Counted from the first letter of the stretch, positions 51,374 to 61,060 are shown. The stretch: DNA of 64,000 bases from Comamonadaceae bacterium UBA2121 (GCA_002331385.1 DCYB01000008.1:1-64000); one strand, 5' to 3'. A program made the numbers and translations. Notes: generated by a model from the letters alone, not told the origin.

Positions 51374-52141
51374 TTACCTTTCCAGCAATCGATAACACAC
51401 CCCATCACACAAGCGGATTCCCGTTTGATTGATCAACGCAGTTCGCTCCACTGGGACTTCGCTGCACAACGAAAGCACGAATGCGCCCGGCTTATCTGTG
51501 GGGGATGTCCATAAGCACACATTTCCACGCAGCGTCCCTGGCTGCGATAAGGCGTGCTCGGGCGCGCACTCTAGATGTCGGATGGCGGCGAAATCGACGC
51601 CCTTGCCGGTCTGTTTGAACCACGATTCTTTCATGCACCACAGTTGCGTCAGGTACGTCTCCTGCGCTGGGATGCTGTCGAGCGCAAGCAGGTGATCCCG
51701 CTCTCTGGCCGAGCAGATGATGTTTGCGCGTTCTTGCACGCTGGAGCGGTGTTTTCTTCGCCCCGCGGCTTCGACATCGATTCCCACGGCGTGATTGGCG
51801 ACGGCGCAAGCGATGTAGGGGCCACTGTGGGAGAGCGACAGGTACGGTGGCCTTGCGTACTCTGTGGTGGGACTGCATGGACGTGAGCGCACGGTGGGTG
51901 CGGCGCCATCAGGGGCATCGAGCGTCCACTGAGCGACGCTGGCCGCATGCTGGCGCGCGAGCAACAGTCGCAGGGCGTAGCGGCAGGCGATGAATTGCTG
52001 CTGCCGAGCCGGTGAGCGCATGGTGCTCAGACGGGCTTGTTCGGATGCGCTGAGCCAGCGGGAGTACTGCGCTGCTTGCGCAGCCTCCCACATGGCTGAT
52101 TGCGTTGTCAGCAGCAGCTCGACAACGCCTGCTTCACGCAT
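51374..52141 (-). CDS. 4'-phosphopantetheinyl transferase (Sfp type)
   Basis: 255 aa. It activates acyl carrier proteins by adding the phosphopantetheine arm from CoA. The motifs SLSHSGPYIACAVAN, VGIDVEAAGRRK and WCMKESWFKQTGKGV are the family's core. Last gene of the pigment operon, 8 bp after the gene before. The usual start is the ATG of MREAGVVELLL; an upstream extension overlaps the neighbouring gene. It presumably loads the cluster's carrier proteins, which are outside the window. Confidence 0.9.
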   Translation of the reverse strand: MREAGVVELLLTTQSAMWEAAQAAQYSRWLSASEQARLSTMRSPARQQQFIACRYALRLLLARQHAASVAQWTLDAPDGAAPTVRSRPCSPTTEYARPPYLSLSHSGPYIACAVANHAVGIDVEAAGRRKHRSSVQERANIICSARERDHLLALDSIPAQETYLTQLWCMKESWFKQTGKGVDFAAIRHLECAPEHALSQPGTLRGNVCLWTSPTDKPGAFVLSLCSEVPVERTALINQTGIRLCDGVCYRLLER

Positions 52142-52149
52142 GGATGGAC

Positions 52150-52590
52150 TTACCTGGTCTTGGCGTAGGTGCCCTTGAGCGTCACCCCGACGACGACGGC
52201 TCCGGCGCGGCATTCGTATTCATGGGCGTTCTTGACGGGCACTTTCTTGTAGAAGCTGTGCAGATCCACCACCGCGTTGGCACCCTTTTGCTTGGCACTG
52301 TCCTGGAAGGCGATAAGCGCCGACAAGGCCGCCCACTTGCAGGCGGTCTGGTCGTCCTTGCCCACGCCGTTCGTCTTCTTGTTGGACACGTCTTCGCCCA
52401 AACGCGCGTTCACGGCGGGGGTGCGTGCGCCCGACATGTAGAACTTCACGCTGCCGTCGAGTTTGCCGTCCGCCATGCCCATCTGGATGACTTCTTCAAT
52501 GGGCAGCATCAGCGAGTCATTGCGTGCTTGCGCGGTTCCCAGCGCAGTCAGCGCCAGCAGGGCAATCAGGGTTTTCTTGTTGAGTGACAT
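52150..52590 (-). CDS. Secreted small protein of aryl-polyene clusters
   Basis: 146 aa with a signal peptide (MSLNKKTLIALLALTALGTAQA). The mature part has SLMLPIEEVIQMGMADGKLDGSVKFYMSG and a C-terminal GANAVVDLHSFYKKVPVKNAHEYECRAGAVVVGVTLKGTYAK. Homologues in aryl-polyene-type clusters are often mislabelled as excinuclease ATPase subunit; there is no ATPase motif here. Two Cys residues may form a disulfide. Its start lies inside the end of the next upstream gene (74-bp overlap). Function unknown. Confidence 0.75.
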   Translation of the reverse strand: MSLNKKTLIALLALTALGTAQARNDSLMLPIEEVIQMGMADGKLDGSVKFYMSGARTPAVNARLGEDVSNKKTNGVGKDDQTACKWAALSALIAFQDSAKQKGANAVVDLHSFYKKVPVKNAHEYECRAGAVVVGVTLKGTYAKTR

Positions 52591-53083
52591 TCAGGTTCTC
52601 CTTCGGTTGTGTGGATGGGTTCGCCGCCTTGGGCGCAGGGGCCAGGGGATTGCCGATGCGCTTGGTCAGGTTGCGAATCCAGCGGTTGTAGTTGGGGTGA
52701 ATCTGCCGCACGCCATCGCGCTCGCCAAAATTCAGATTCGTGCTGTGCAGATAGTTGATGTCGTAGCCGGTGATGTCATACAGCACCTCGATGCTCACCT
52801 GATGCTTGCCCTGCTTGTCGTAATGCAGTTCGATGCGACCCGGCTCGTCCTTCACCACCTGCCAGTCCAGACCCAGCGCGGCGCGCACGATCTGGCTGCG
52901 CGCTTGTGCCAGGGTGATGGCGTCGCCGCCTTCGGTCACGAAGATCACTCTGGGCGCATCGAACAACTCCGTCTGCCTTGCCAGGGCTGCGCCTGAACCT
53001 GTCATCAATGCGAACGCCAGTGCCATCGCGGCATAGCTGGATCGGGGCATGCTTTTTGTGTGCTTCAATGTTTCCTCCCTCAC
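52517..53083 (-). CDS. Secreted protein of unknown function in the pigment operon
   Basis: 188 aa. A signal peptide (cleavage near GAALARQTE) precedes a domain with FDAPRVIFVTEGGDAITLAQARSQIVRAALGLDWQVV and YDITGYDINYLHSTNLNFGE. The C-terminal 40 residues are Pro/Asn/Gln-rich and form the part that overlaps the next gene by 74 bp. Family not recognised. It follows the ketosynthase gene after 16 bp. Confidence 0.72.
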   Translation of the reverse strand: MREETLKHTKSMPRSSYAAMALAFALMTGSGAALARQTELFDAPRVIFVTEGGDAITLAQARSQIVRAALGLDWQVVKDEPGRIELHYDKQGKHQVSIEVLYDITGYDINYLHSTNLNFGERDGVRQIHPNYNRWIRNLTKRIGNPLAPAPKAANPSTQPKENLNVTQQENPDCPAGADCAGNRASTQ

Positions 53084-53099
53084 GATAAATACTCCTGCC

Positions 53100-54341
53100 T
53101 TACCAGCGTCTGAAGATCAACGACGTGTTGATGCCGCCAAACGCAAAATTGTTTGTCATGACCAGATCGGTCGATACGGCACGAGGCGCGCCCATGATGA
53201 AGTCCAGCGGCGCGCAGCGCGGGTCCACCTCGGTGAGGTTGGCGTTGGCGGCAAACATGCCGTCGCGCTGCATTTCCAGCGTCATCCATGTCTCCAGCGC
53301 GCCGCATGCTCCCAGCGTGTGCCCCATGTAACCCTTGAGCGTGCTGACAGGGACGCGATCGCCGAACACCTCGTAGGTGGCGGCAGATTCGGCAATGTCG
53401 CCCTGCTCCGTCGCCGTTCCATGCGCATTCACGTAACCGATGTCGGCAGCCTGCACGCCTGCATCCTCAAGCGCCAAAAGCATGGCCTGCGCCATGGTGT
53501 CGGGATTGGGATGGGTCACGTGCGTGCCATCGCAGTTCGTGCCCCAACCGATGAGCTCGGCGATGATGTGGGCACCGCGCGCCTTGGCGTGCTCCAGCTC
53601 TTCCAGCACCAGGGTGCAAGCGCCCTCACCCAGCACCAGGCCATCACGCGCCGCATCGAACGGGCGCGGAGTGAGTTCCGGCGTATCGTTCTTCACGCTC
53701 GTGGCGAACAAAGTGTCGAACACCGCCGCCTGCGTGGCATCGAGCTCTTCGGCACCGCCCGCCAGCATGGCGACTTGCTTGCCGCTCTGGATGGCTTCGA
53801 ACGCGTAGCCAATGCCCTGGCTGCCCGATGTGCAGGCGCTGGACGTAGTGATCACGCGCCCCGTCAAACCGAAGAACACGCCGATGTTGACCGCCGCTGT
53901 GTGCGACATCATCTTGATGTAGGTGTTCGCGTTGATGCCTTCGGTATTGCGGTCGGCAATCATGCGTCCGAAATCGCCGATGGCAGCGGGCGTGCCAGCA
54001 GATGAGCCATACGCCACGCCCATCTTGCCGCTGGTGACCAATGGATCGCCCAGCAGACCGGCATGCTCCAGCGCTTTTTCACTGGCGCGTGTCGCCATGA
54101 CGGCCACACGCCCCATGCTGCGCATGGTCTTGCGGTTGTAGTGTGCAGGCAGTTCAAATGGCGGCACGGTGCAGCCCACCTGGGTGCTCAGGCCTTCGAT
54201 GTCTTTCCATTCGTCCATGGCGCGAATGACGTTGCGGCCACTGTCCAGTTGCGCACGGACGGCGGCCCAATCGTGCCCCAGCGGACTCAGCGCACCAATG
54301 CCCGTGACCACCACCCTGCGTCGTTGGTTCATGTTGCTCAT
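53100..54341 (-). CDS. Beta-ketoacyl-ACP synthase (ApeR-like ketosynthase)
   Basis: 413 aa. A FabF-type elongating ketosynthase with the complete Cys-His-His triad: Cys in ITTSSACTSGSQGIG, His in YVNAHGTATEQGD and His in MGHTLGACGALE. It extends the polyene chain with malonyl-ACP units. It overlaps the ketoreductase gene by 4 bp. By analogy with aryl-polyene clusters it corresponds to ApeR; the second ketosynthase in this operon corresponds to ApeO. Confidence 0.88.
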   Translation of the reverse strand: MSNMNQRRRVVVTGIGALSPLGHDWAAVRAQLDSGRNVIRAMDEWKDIEGLSTQVGCTVPPFELPAHYNRKTMRSMGRVAVMATRASEKALEHAGLLGDPLVTSGKMGVAYGSSAGTPAAIGDFGRMIADRNTEGINANTYIKMMSHTAAVNIGVFFGLTGRVITTSSACTSGSQGIGYAFEAIQSGKQVAMLAGGAEELDATQAAVFDTLFATSVKNDTPELTPRPFDAARDGLVLGEGACTLVLEELEHAKARGAHIIAELIGWGTNCDGTHVTHPNPDTMAQAMLLALEDAGVQAADIGYVNAHGTATEQGDIAESAATYEVFGDRVPVSTLKGYMGHTLGACGALETWMTLEMQRDGMFAANANLTEVDPRCAPLDFIMGAPRAVSTDLVMTNNFAFGGINTSLIFRRW

Positions 54342-55093
54342 CCGGTCATGCCTCCGTTGACTGAAATGACCTGTCGGGTCACGTAAGACGCTTCTGGCCC
54401 CAGCAAAAACGCCACGACCGATGCCACCTCATCGGCAGAGCCCATGCGGCGCATTGGAATCAGGTCCAGCGCGTGCGCGAGGACTTCTTCGCTCACCATC
54501 TCGGTGTCGATCAATCCCGGTGCAACACAGTTGACCGTGATGTGCCGCTTGGCCAGTTCAATGGCGAGCGACTTGGTGGCGGCAATCACCCCCGCCTTGG
54601 CGGCGCTGTAATTGGTCTGACCACGGTTACCCATGAGCGCCGACACCGACGCCAACGTGACGATGCGCCCCGGCTTGCGCCGTTGCACCATGGGCATGAC
54701 GACTGGATGCAGCACGTTGTAGAACGCATCGAGATTGGTGTGCACCACGGCGTCCCACTCTTCGCCCGACATGGCGGGAAAGGCGTTGTTGCGTGCGATG
54801 CCCGCATTGCACACCACGCCGTAATACGCGCCATGGCGTTCCATATCGGCCTGCAAAGCCTGCGCGCAGACGGCCCGATCGGCAACATCAAACTGCAGCA
54901 CGCGCGCGCTGCGCCCCATCGCGGCGATGTCGGCAGCGACGGCATTGGCCTGCTCGATGCCCGAGCGGCAATGCACGACGATGTCGAAGCCGTCGCGCGC
55001 CAGCCGCAGCGCAATGGCGCGCCCGATTCCTCGACTCGATCCGGTCACCAGCACCGTGTGACGGGCGGTCGTTTCATTCATGGTGGTTGTCAT
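54338..55093 (-). CDS. 3-ketoacyl-ACP reductase (ApeQ-like)
   Basis: 251 aa SDR of the FabG type. The cofactor motif TGSSRGIG lies near residues 17-24, NAGIARNN is present, and the catalytic Ser/Tyr/Lys are in LASVSALMGNRGQTNYSAAK. The end VISVNGGMTG is typical of FabG. It reduces the beta-keto group after each condensation in polyene synthesis. It overlaps its neighbours by 4 and 20 bp. Either of two nearby ATGs may be the start. Confidence 0.9.
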   Translation of the reverse strand: MTTTMNETTARHTVLVTGSSRGIGRAIALRLARDGFDIVVHCRSGIEQANAVAADIAAMGRSARVLQFDVADRAVCAQALQADMERHGAYYGVVCNAGIARNNAFPAMSGEEWDAVVHTNLDAFYNVLHPVVMPMVQRRKPGRIVTLASVSALMGNRGQTNYSAAKAGVIAATKSLAIELAKRHITVNCVAPGLIDTEMVSEEVLAHALDLIPMRRMGSADEVASVVAFLLGPEASYVTRQVISVNGGMTG

Positions 55094-55562
55094 TTTCCTG
55101 ATTCTTCAAAGCGGCCACATAGGCACTTCCATCCTCCGGCTCAAAGACCGAAACGCGCGCTGTCGCCAAAGGCGGACCAACCGGCCTTGCGACGCTGCAA
55201 TCAAACATGCCCAGCCCGTTATCCCCCATCAGTTCGCAATGCACGCGCACCTCCAGCAGGTCGTCAGGGGCAAAAAAATCCACCGTCGATTGAAAACTGC
55301 GCGTACCCAGCAGAAAGCCAAGCTTCACCTGGTTGCCCGCTGACAGGGCTCGCCACCCTGCCCACGCGGCCACGGTCTGCGCCATGTATTCCAGCCCCAC
55401 CCAGACCGGCATGCCCCCGTCCTGCAGGAACAGTCCATCGCGCGGCACCCTCACCTGCGCCACGGCGCCGTCCTCACTGGCTTCCAGCAAACGGTCCAGC
55501 AACAGCATGGCGCCACGGTGCGGCACATAGTTTTCGATGGGGAGAAATCCGTTGTCTTGCAT
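55074..55562 (-). CDS. 3-hydroxyacyl-ACP dehydratase (ApeP-like)
   Basis: 162 aa hotdog-fold dehydratase: FLPIENYVPHRGAMLLLDRLLEA with the active His, then MPVWVGLEYMAQTVAAWAGW. It corresponds to ApeP-type dehydratases that generate the conjugated double bonds. The start MQDNGF lies just past the stop of the preceding ketosynthase; a longer in-frame start would overlap it. Confidence 0.88.
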   Translation of the reverse strand: MQDNGFLPIENYVPHRGAMLLLDRLLEASEDGAVAQVRVPRDGLFLQDGGMPVWVGLEYMAQTVAAWAGWRALSAGNQVKLGFLLGTRSFQSTVDFFAPDDLLEVRVHCELMGDNGLGMFDCSVARPVGPPLATARVSVFEPEDGSAYVAALKNQENDNHHE

Positions 55563-55567
55563 GATGT

Positions 55568-56764
55568 TCACGCGGCGCTTTCCAACAGCAGCGTGCAATT
55601 ACTGCCACCAAATGCAAAGGAGTTGCTGAGCACCGTGCGCACCGGTCTACCGAGCGCCTGCCCAGGTGCGACCGGATGGACCGCCGCCAGCGCCGGGTCC
55701 ATTACGCCGTCCCACCAATGGGCGGGCAGCCGTCCTTCGGGGTTATCTTGCAGTACGTGCCACGCGACTGCCGCCTCCAGCGCTCCCGCCGCAGCCAAGG
55801 TATGGCCGGTCAAAGGTTTGGTGGAACTGACGGGCGTTTGCCCGCCCAGCAAGGCATGCACGGCCAGGCATTCCATGGCGTCGTTGTGCGCCGTAGCCGT
55901 TCCGTGCAGGTTGACGTAGTCCACCTGATCTGCACGCATGCCCGCCCGATCCAGGGCCTGTTGCATCGCTATGCGCGCGCCGCGTCCGGTGGGGTCGGGG
56001 GCCGACATGTGGTGCGCATCCTGCGTTTCGCCCCAGCCCGCAAGCCGCACGGGTCCCGCCTCCCTGCCAAGCAGGAAAAACGCCGCGCCCTCACCCAGAT
56101 TGATACCTTTGCGGTGCTCCGACAGCGGATTGCAGCGCTCTGCCGAAACTGCTTCGAGCGCGCTGAAGCCGGCCACGGTAAAGCGGCTGAGTGCATCCAC
56201 GCCGCCCGCCACCACCGCATCCACCATGCCACTGCGCAGCAGGCGCGCGGCCGATGCAAGGGCCTTGGCGCCCGACGAGCATGCCGTGGAGATGGTGTGC
56301 GCCGGGCCCCGGATGCCCAGAGCGGCGCTGGCAAATGCCGCCACATCGCCCAGCTCCTGCACGCCATAGTCAAACCCGAGCGGGAAGGAACCAGACGCAC
56401 GCAACTGGCGCGCAGCGGCCTCGCCTTCGTCCAGCCCGGCGGTACTTGTGCCGACGATCAACGCGACGCGCTGGGGCCCAAACCGCTCTACCGCAGCCTG
56501 CACATGCGCACGCAACGGCCATAGCGCAGCCCACGCCATGGCGTTGTTGCGCGAGCGCTGCCATGCGGGCGCGAAATCGATGGAGGGCAGAGCTGCATCC
56601 TGCGGTAAACAACCCAGCGCGAGCACCCGTCCGGGCGAGTACGCATCGGTCGCACGCAAAGTGTCTGGATCATGCTCAGCAAACAGGTGGCGGCGCATGT
56701 GCTCGGCATCCATGCCCAACGCACTGACGGCGTGCCCTTGCTGAATGAACACCGGCGCGGTCAT
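55568..56764 (-). CDS. Beta-ketoacyl-ACP synthase (ApeO-like ketosynthase)
   Basis: 398 aa. A divergent ketosynthase with an intact triad: Cys in ISTACSSGAKALA, His in NLHGTATAHND and His in TGHTLAAAGALE. The N-terminus (TAPVFIQQGHAVSALGMDAE) is typical of ApeO-like proteins. The start is the ATG overlapping the lipoprotein stop; the frame stays open upstream inside other genes. It probably acts early in chain building, perhaps on the aromatic starter. Confidence 0.85.
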   Translation of the reverse strand: MTAPVFIQQGHAVSALGMDAEHMRRHLFAEHDPDTLRATDAYSPGRVLALGCLPQDAALPSIDFAPAWQRSRNNAMAWAALWPLRAHVQAAVERFGPQRVALIVGTSTAGLDEGEAAARQLRASGSFPLGFDYGVQELGDVAAFASAALGIRGPAHTISTACSSGAKALASAARLLRSGMVDAVVAGGVDALSRFTVAGFSALEAVSAERCNPLSEHRKGINLGEGAAFFLLGREAGPVRLAGWGETQDAHHMSAPDPTGRGARIAMQQALDRAGMRADQVDYVNLHGTATAHNDAMECLAVHALLGGQTPVSSTKPLTGHTLAAAGALEAAVAWHVLQDNPEGRLPAHWWDGVMDPALAAVHPVAPGQALGRPVRTVLSNSFAFGGSNCTLLLESAA

Positions 56765-57372
56765 GACGCGGACCTTTCCCGCGTGCACAGTTGGCTGCCC
56801 CCGGGCGTGTCCACGCGCAGTGTCCAGCCACCACGTTCGTACACGATCTCGAGTGCATCCGGCGACACAGAACGCACGCGCACATGGGGCGTGCCGTTGT
56901 GCAGCAACACGCGCTCGCCCGAGGCGGCGGCCATCAGTGTCCACGGTGCAGGCAACGCTTTGGCGATGGCGTCCTCTGGCCAGAACGCCAGTTGCAAATC
57001 GCTGAGCACCTGCTCCGGCTTCAATTGCGCGGGCCACCAGCGCGACAGTTGGGGCTCCAGGTGCGCGCCGTCCCACGACAGCGTGCCCACCATCTGGCCC
57101 ATGTTCAACAGCGCCAGTCGCAGCGCGGTGGTATCCACTTCTAACAGCGCATCCAGCTCCCTGGGCGACTCGCCGGGCGGCGTCACGCTCAGGCGTTGCT
57201 GCACGGCCGCCGCACAGCCCAAGGCCGCTGGCGACAACGCCAACCACGGTGCTCCTCCTCGTGCATCCGCCTCTTCCTGCTGACTGGCAGGCAAGGCCGA
57301 GCACCCGAGCACAAGCAACGCCGCGCACGCCGTCATGGCGATCTTCAACGTGTTCGGCGTTGGCAACTTCAC
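56761..57372 (-). CDS. DUF3261 lipoprotein
   Basis: 203 aa with a lipobox (LLVLGCSAL), so it is anchored in the envelope. The mature part matches the DUF3261 family (QRLSVTPPGESPRELDALLEVDTTALRLALLNMGQMVGTLSWDG...LSDLQLAFWP), a regular partner of the MMPL exporter and LolA-like protein in aryl-polyene clusters. It probably helps move the lipid-linked pigment to the outer membrane. Overlaps both neighbours by 4 bp. Confidence 0.85.
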   Translation of the reverse strand: MKLPTPNTLKIAMTACAALLVLGCSALPASQQEEADARGGAPWLALSPAALGCAAAVQQRLSVTPPGESPRELDALLEVDTTALRLALLNMGQMVGTLSWDGAHLEPQLSRWWPAQLKPEQVLSDLQLAFWPEDAIAKALPAPWTLMAAASGERVLLHNGTPHVRVRSVSPDALEIVYERGGWTLRVDTPGGSQLCTRERSAS

Positions 57373-58631
57373 GCGCGGGCCTCCCCTGCGGGCTCACGAC
57401 ACAGCTCGCGCAGTACGTTCAGGCGGCGCTGCGGCTCGGCCACATACGGGTTGTTCGTGTCCCACGCATAGCCAGCCAGGATCGACGCGATCATGCGGCG
57501 AATTTCCGGCGAATGGCGCTTGCTGAAAATGACGTCCTGAAAGCCACCTTCGTACCAGCCCGCAACGAACGCACGGAAGGTGTTGACGCCCGCCTGCAGC
57601 GGCTCGGCGTAGTCTGTTTGCCAGTTCACGCTCTCGCCATTCCACTCGCGATCAATGCAGGCTGCGGCCAGGCTGGACGATTTGAACGCAATGGTCACGC
57701 CGCTCGAAAACACGGGGTCCAGAAACTCGCCCGCATTGCCCAGCAGCGCGAAATGCTTGCCCCACAGTGATGTCACGTTGGCCGAATATCCGTTGAGCGA
57801 GCGGCCCGGCGTGTCCCACACCGCGTTGCGCAGCACCTTGGTCAGACTGGGCACCTCCGCGATGATGGCGCGCAGCCGCTCCACTTCCGTGCCTTGGTAT
57901 TGCGCCAGATATTCCGGCGTTCCGACCACCCCTTGCGAGCAGCGTCCGTTGGAAAAAGGAATGGTCCAGAACCATACATCGTGATGGTCCGGATGCACGG
58001 TGATGAGAATCTTCTGGCGGTCCATGTCGGCCAGATCGATGTGATCTTCGATGTGCGTGAACAGTGCGCCGCGCACCGGAAAATCGGATGGCCGCTCCAG
58101 ATCCAGCATGCGCGGCAAGATGCGCGCAAAGCCACTCGCATCCAGCAGGTGCCGTGCTCGCACGCTGTATTCATGTCCATCGGGATGGCGCACGCGCACG
58201 ACCGGCGCTTCGCCAGCCACGTCCACTGCCGTGACCGTATGGCGATAGCGGATCTCCGCGCCGGCCTTTTCTGCGGCATCGGCCAGCACCTTGTCGAAGT
58301 TGGCACGCTGCACCTGATAGGTCGTTCCCCAGCCCGGCGAGAACTTGTCGCGGAAGTCGAAGTCCGAGCGCTCGTCCCCTTTCGCAAACGCTGCGCCGTT
58401 CTTGTGCTGGAAGCCGGCTTCGATCACGTCGCGCAGCATTCCGGCCTCTTCGAGGTATTGCATGCTTTGCGGCAGCAAGCTCTCGCCAATCGAAAAGCGC
58501 GGAAAGGTTTCCTTCTCCAGGATCATCACCTTGCGCCCTTGCTTGCGCAGCAGGCCTGCCGCGACCGCGCCAGATGGTCCTGCGCCGATGATGAGCACCT
58601 CTGTGTTTTCCACGGTGTGAATTCCCTGCAT
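57369..58631 (-). CDS. FAD-dependent halogenase-like oxidoreductase
   Basis: 420 aa. The FAD motif GAGPSG is at residues 16-21, then FPRFSIGESLLP. It keeps two halogenase signatures: Lys77 in FQHKNGAAF, near the position of the catalytic lysine (about 79) of tryptophan halogenases, and WFWTIP (WxWxIP) at 220-225. The aryl-polyenes called xanthomonadins are brominated, so halogenation of the aryl head group is plausible. Many relatives with this fold do not halogenate. The start MQGIHTVENTEVLIIG is 2 bp after the exporter stop. Confidence 0.78.
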   Translation of the reverse strand: MQGIHTVENTEVLIIGAGPSGAVAAGLLRKQGRKVMILEKETFPRFSIGESLLPQSMQYLEEAGMLRDVIEAGFQHKNGAAFAKGDERSDFDFRDKFSPGWGTTYQVQRANFDKVLADAAEKAGAEIRYRHTVTAVDVAGEAPVVRVRHPDGHEYSVRARHLLDASGFARILPRMLDLERPSDFPVRGALFTHIEDHIDLADMDRQKILITVHPDHHDVWFWTIPFSNGRCSQGVVGTPEYLAQYQGTEVERLRAIIAEVPSLTKVLRNAVWDTPGRSLNGYSANVTSLWGKHFALLGNAGEFLDPVFSSGVTIAFKSSSLAAACIDREWNGESVNWQTDYAEPLQAGVNTFRAFVAGWYEGGFQDVIFSKRHSPEIRRMIASILAGYAWDTNNPYVAEPQRRLNVLRELCREPAGEARA

Positions 58632-58633
58632 GA

Positions 58634-61060
58634 CTAAACCCTCTCTTCTGTTGTGATGGAATGTGTTGAATGGGTGTCCGCTCGCCGTGCGTTCCCCTGC
58701 ACGCGGGCGGCACGAAACAACGGCGCCAGCACCAGCACCAGCGGCAGTCCCAGCATCAGCGTCAATCCGAATGCGTGCAGCGCTGGCGTGCGCGACAGCC
58801 CGAGTAAACCGAACGACAGCCAGGTGCTGCCAGCCCCGATGACCACAGCCAGCCACGCCTGAGGGTCGTCCTCATGCTCCTGCAGATAAATGCCGTAGTC
58901 GATGCCCACGCCCAGCAACAGCATCAGCGCCAGCACGTTGAACAATTGCCACGGCTCGCCCATCAGCGCCATGAGGATCACCACCGCCAGACTCGCCAGC
59001 ACGGTCGGCAACCACGCACGCCACGCATTGCGGCCAAATCGGCTGCACAGCGCCACCAGCACGAGCACATGCCCCACCAGCAGCAACTCCGTCATGCTGA
59101 CGCGATAGCGTTGCAGCAGCGCCGATATTTCCGCAGGCTTGTCCACCCAGACCACGCCCGCAAGCCCTTGCGCCGCCTGTTCCAGCGCGGGCAACGCGGC
59201 CTGTCCGCGCACGCCGCGCAACATCACCATGCTGCGCAGTGCACCGTCTTTCTCGCCCAGCCACAGCATTCGGGCAGCAGACGCAATCGGTTGGCCCAAC
59301 CACGCATCCACGCTGAGCGGCTGCACCTGCTCCTGCACCTTTGCTGGCGGCTTCGCTGGTTCGGCAAAGGTCTCGCCCAACTGCTCACCCACGCCCGCCA
59401 ACACCACCTTGCGCGCATGCTCCGACAATTGCGCATCACGCGCTTGCCTGCGCGCCGACGGCACCCAGTCGGACACGGCGACATAGCCAGCGAGTTCACC
59501 CTGGGCGATCAACGCATCCAGACGCTCTTTGAGCGCCTCTTCGCGCTCCAGAACGTCTTGCGCGCTCGACCCCTTGACGAGATAGAACTGCGCCGGACTG
59601 GGCAGCCCCAGCACACGGCTGACCTCGATCTGCTGGCGCACCAGTTCCGCAGGACTGCTTTGCAACTGCCGCACATCGTCCATCCCGTGCAGCAAATGCC
59701 CGCCCCAGATCCACGCCAAGGCCGTAGCGCTCAACACCAGTGACCACGGCAGCGCATTGCGCCACCGCGGCCACAGGGCCAACGTCGCGCCGATGCGCTG
59801 CGCCGCACGGCTGTGCGGTACATGCCCACGGTCCAGCCAGGGGAACCAGCACACCACCGTCAGCATCGCGGCCGCCAGTCCGACGACGGAAAACACCGCC
59901 ATCTGCCGCAACCCGGGAAACGCCGCCGCGCCCAACGCGAGATAGGCGATCACGCTGGTCACCAAGGCCAGCACCAAGGCGGGCAGCAACGCGCGCATCA
60001 GTCCATGGGGCGAGCGCTCCGGCGCTCCTTGCCGCGATGCAAAGTAATGAATGCCGTAGTCCTCTGCCACGCCCACCAGACTTGCGCCAAAGACCAGCGT
60101 GAGCAGATGGACCTGTCCAAAAAACACTGCCGTTACGCTGAGTGCCACGGCACATCCCACCAGCAGCGACAGCCCCACCAGCAGAACCGGGCGCAGCGAC
60201 CGAAACGCCAGCCACGCCAACAGCAACACGCCCGCCAGCGAGCCCCACCCAATGACGTTGATCTCGCCATGCGCCTGCACCGCCGCGGCTTCTGCATGCA
60301 GCGGGACGCCCGCCGTCAGCATCTGCGCCTCTGGCCAACGGACACGCACGGCCTCCAGCGCCTGTGACATGGCCGAGCCGATATCTGCTTCGCCCGACAA
60401 CCGGAACGCCGAGCCATCCAGTGCGAACTGCATCACCGCCCACTGTTGGCCTTGCGCCGACACCCATAGCTCACCATCGCGTGGTCGCGCCTGACTTTGC
60501 GTTGCGCGCGCAGCCCACCAGCCAGTCCACAGCGCCAGCGGATCGCTGACCCAGTCGGCCAGCCGCGCCTGCGCGCCCGGCTGATACAGGTCGCGCAGTG
60601 CGTGCTCCACCCATTGCTCTTCAGGCGTATGCATCAACATGGCGCGTTGTTGCGGTGTGAGCAGGCTGGCGCGCCACGGTTGGTAGAACGCCATCGCAGC
60701 CTGCATGCCATCCGCATGCGGCGGTGGCTCTTCCGTCAGGCGCGCGGAGGTCGCCCGCTGCAGCGCGGTGCGAAACACCTGTACCGCCTCGCGCGTATGC
60801 GCCCAATCGCCCGTTCCGAGCAGCACGACAATCTGTCGCTGCAACTGCTCGGACAATTGCGCGGTCGCCAGCGACACGTCGGGTGCCTGCTCGTCCATCG
60901 GCAGCAGGGCCATCACGTTGGTGTCGATGCGCCCCTGCTTCCAGAATTGCCACTGATGCACGCACACGGCCAGCACCAGCACCAGCCACGCCAACGCGGC
61001 AAGACGCCAGAAGCGCCCTGCAGGTGGATCGTTCAGTGGCATGGAGTGCGTGGGTTGCAT
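58634..61060 (-). CDS. MMPL/RND family exporter
   Basis: 808 aa with the MMPL layout: an N-terminal helix, a large periplasmic domain, six transmembrane helices (about residues 265-440), a second periplasmic domain and a second set of helices to the end. TM blocks such as GSLAGVLLLAWLAFRSLRPVLLVGLSLLVG and LALMLLLGVGIDYGIYLQEHED are visible. In aryl-polyene clusters this protein is thought to flip or export the pigment-lipid. An alternative start lies six codons downstream. Confidence 0.88.
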   Translation of the reverse strand: MQPTHSMPLNDPPAGRFWRLAALAWLVLVLAVCVHQWQFWKQGRIDTNVMALLPMDEQAPDVSLATAQLSEQLQRQIVVLLGTGDWAHTREAVQVFRTALQRATSARLTEEPPPHADGMQAAMAFYQPWRASLLTPQQRAMLMHTPEEQWVEHALRDLYQPGAQARLADWVSDPLALWTGWWAARATQSQARPRDGELWVSAQGQQWAVMQFALDGSAFRLSGEADIGSAMSQALEAVRVRWPEAQMLTAGVPLHAEAAAVQAHGEINVIGWGSLAGVLLLAWLAFRSLRPVLLVGLSLLVGCAVALSVTAVFFGQVHLLTLVFGASLVGVAEDYGIHYFASRQGAPERSPHGLMRALLPALVLALVTSVIAYLALGAAAFPGLRQMAVFSVVGLAAAMLTVVCWFPWLDRGHVPHSRAAQRIGATLALWPRWRNALPWSLVLSATALAWIWGGHLLHGMDDVRQLQSSPAELVRQQIEVSRVLGLPSPAQFYLVKGSSAQDVLEREEALKERLDALIAQGELAGYVAVSDWVPSARRQARDAQLSEHARKVVLAGVGEQLGETFAEPAKPPAKVQEQVQPLSVDAWLGQPIASAARMLWLGEKDGALRSMVMLRGVRGQAALPALEQAAQGLAGVVWVDKPAEISALLQRYRVSMTELLLVGHVLVLVALCSRFGRNAWRAWLPTVLASLAVVILMALMGEPWQLFNVLALMLLLGVGIDYGIYLQEHEDDPQAWLAVVIGAGSTWLSFGLLGLSRTPALHAFGLTLMLGLPLVLVLAPLFRAARVQGNARRADTHSTHSITTEERV

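Noticed and set aside
52150..52590. Annotation as excinuclease ATPase, as used for some homologues
   Set aside because: The protein is 146 aa with a signal peptide and has no ATP-binding motif.
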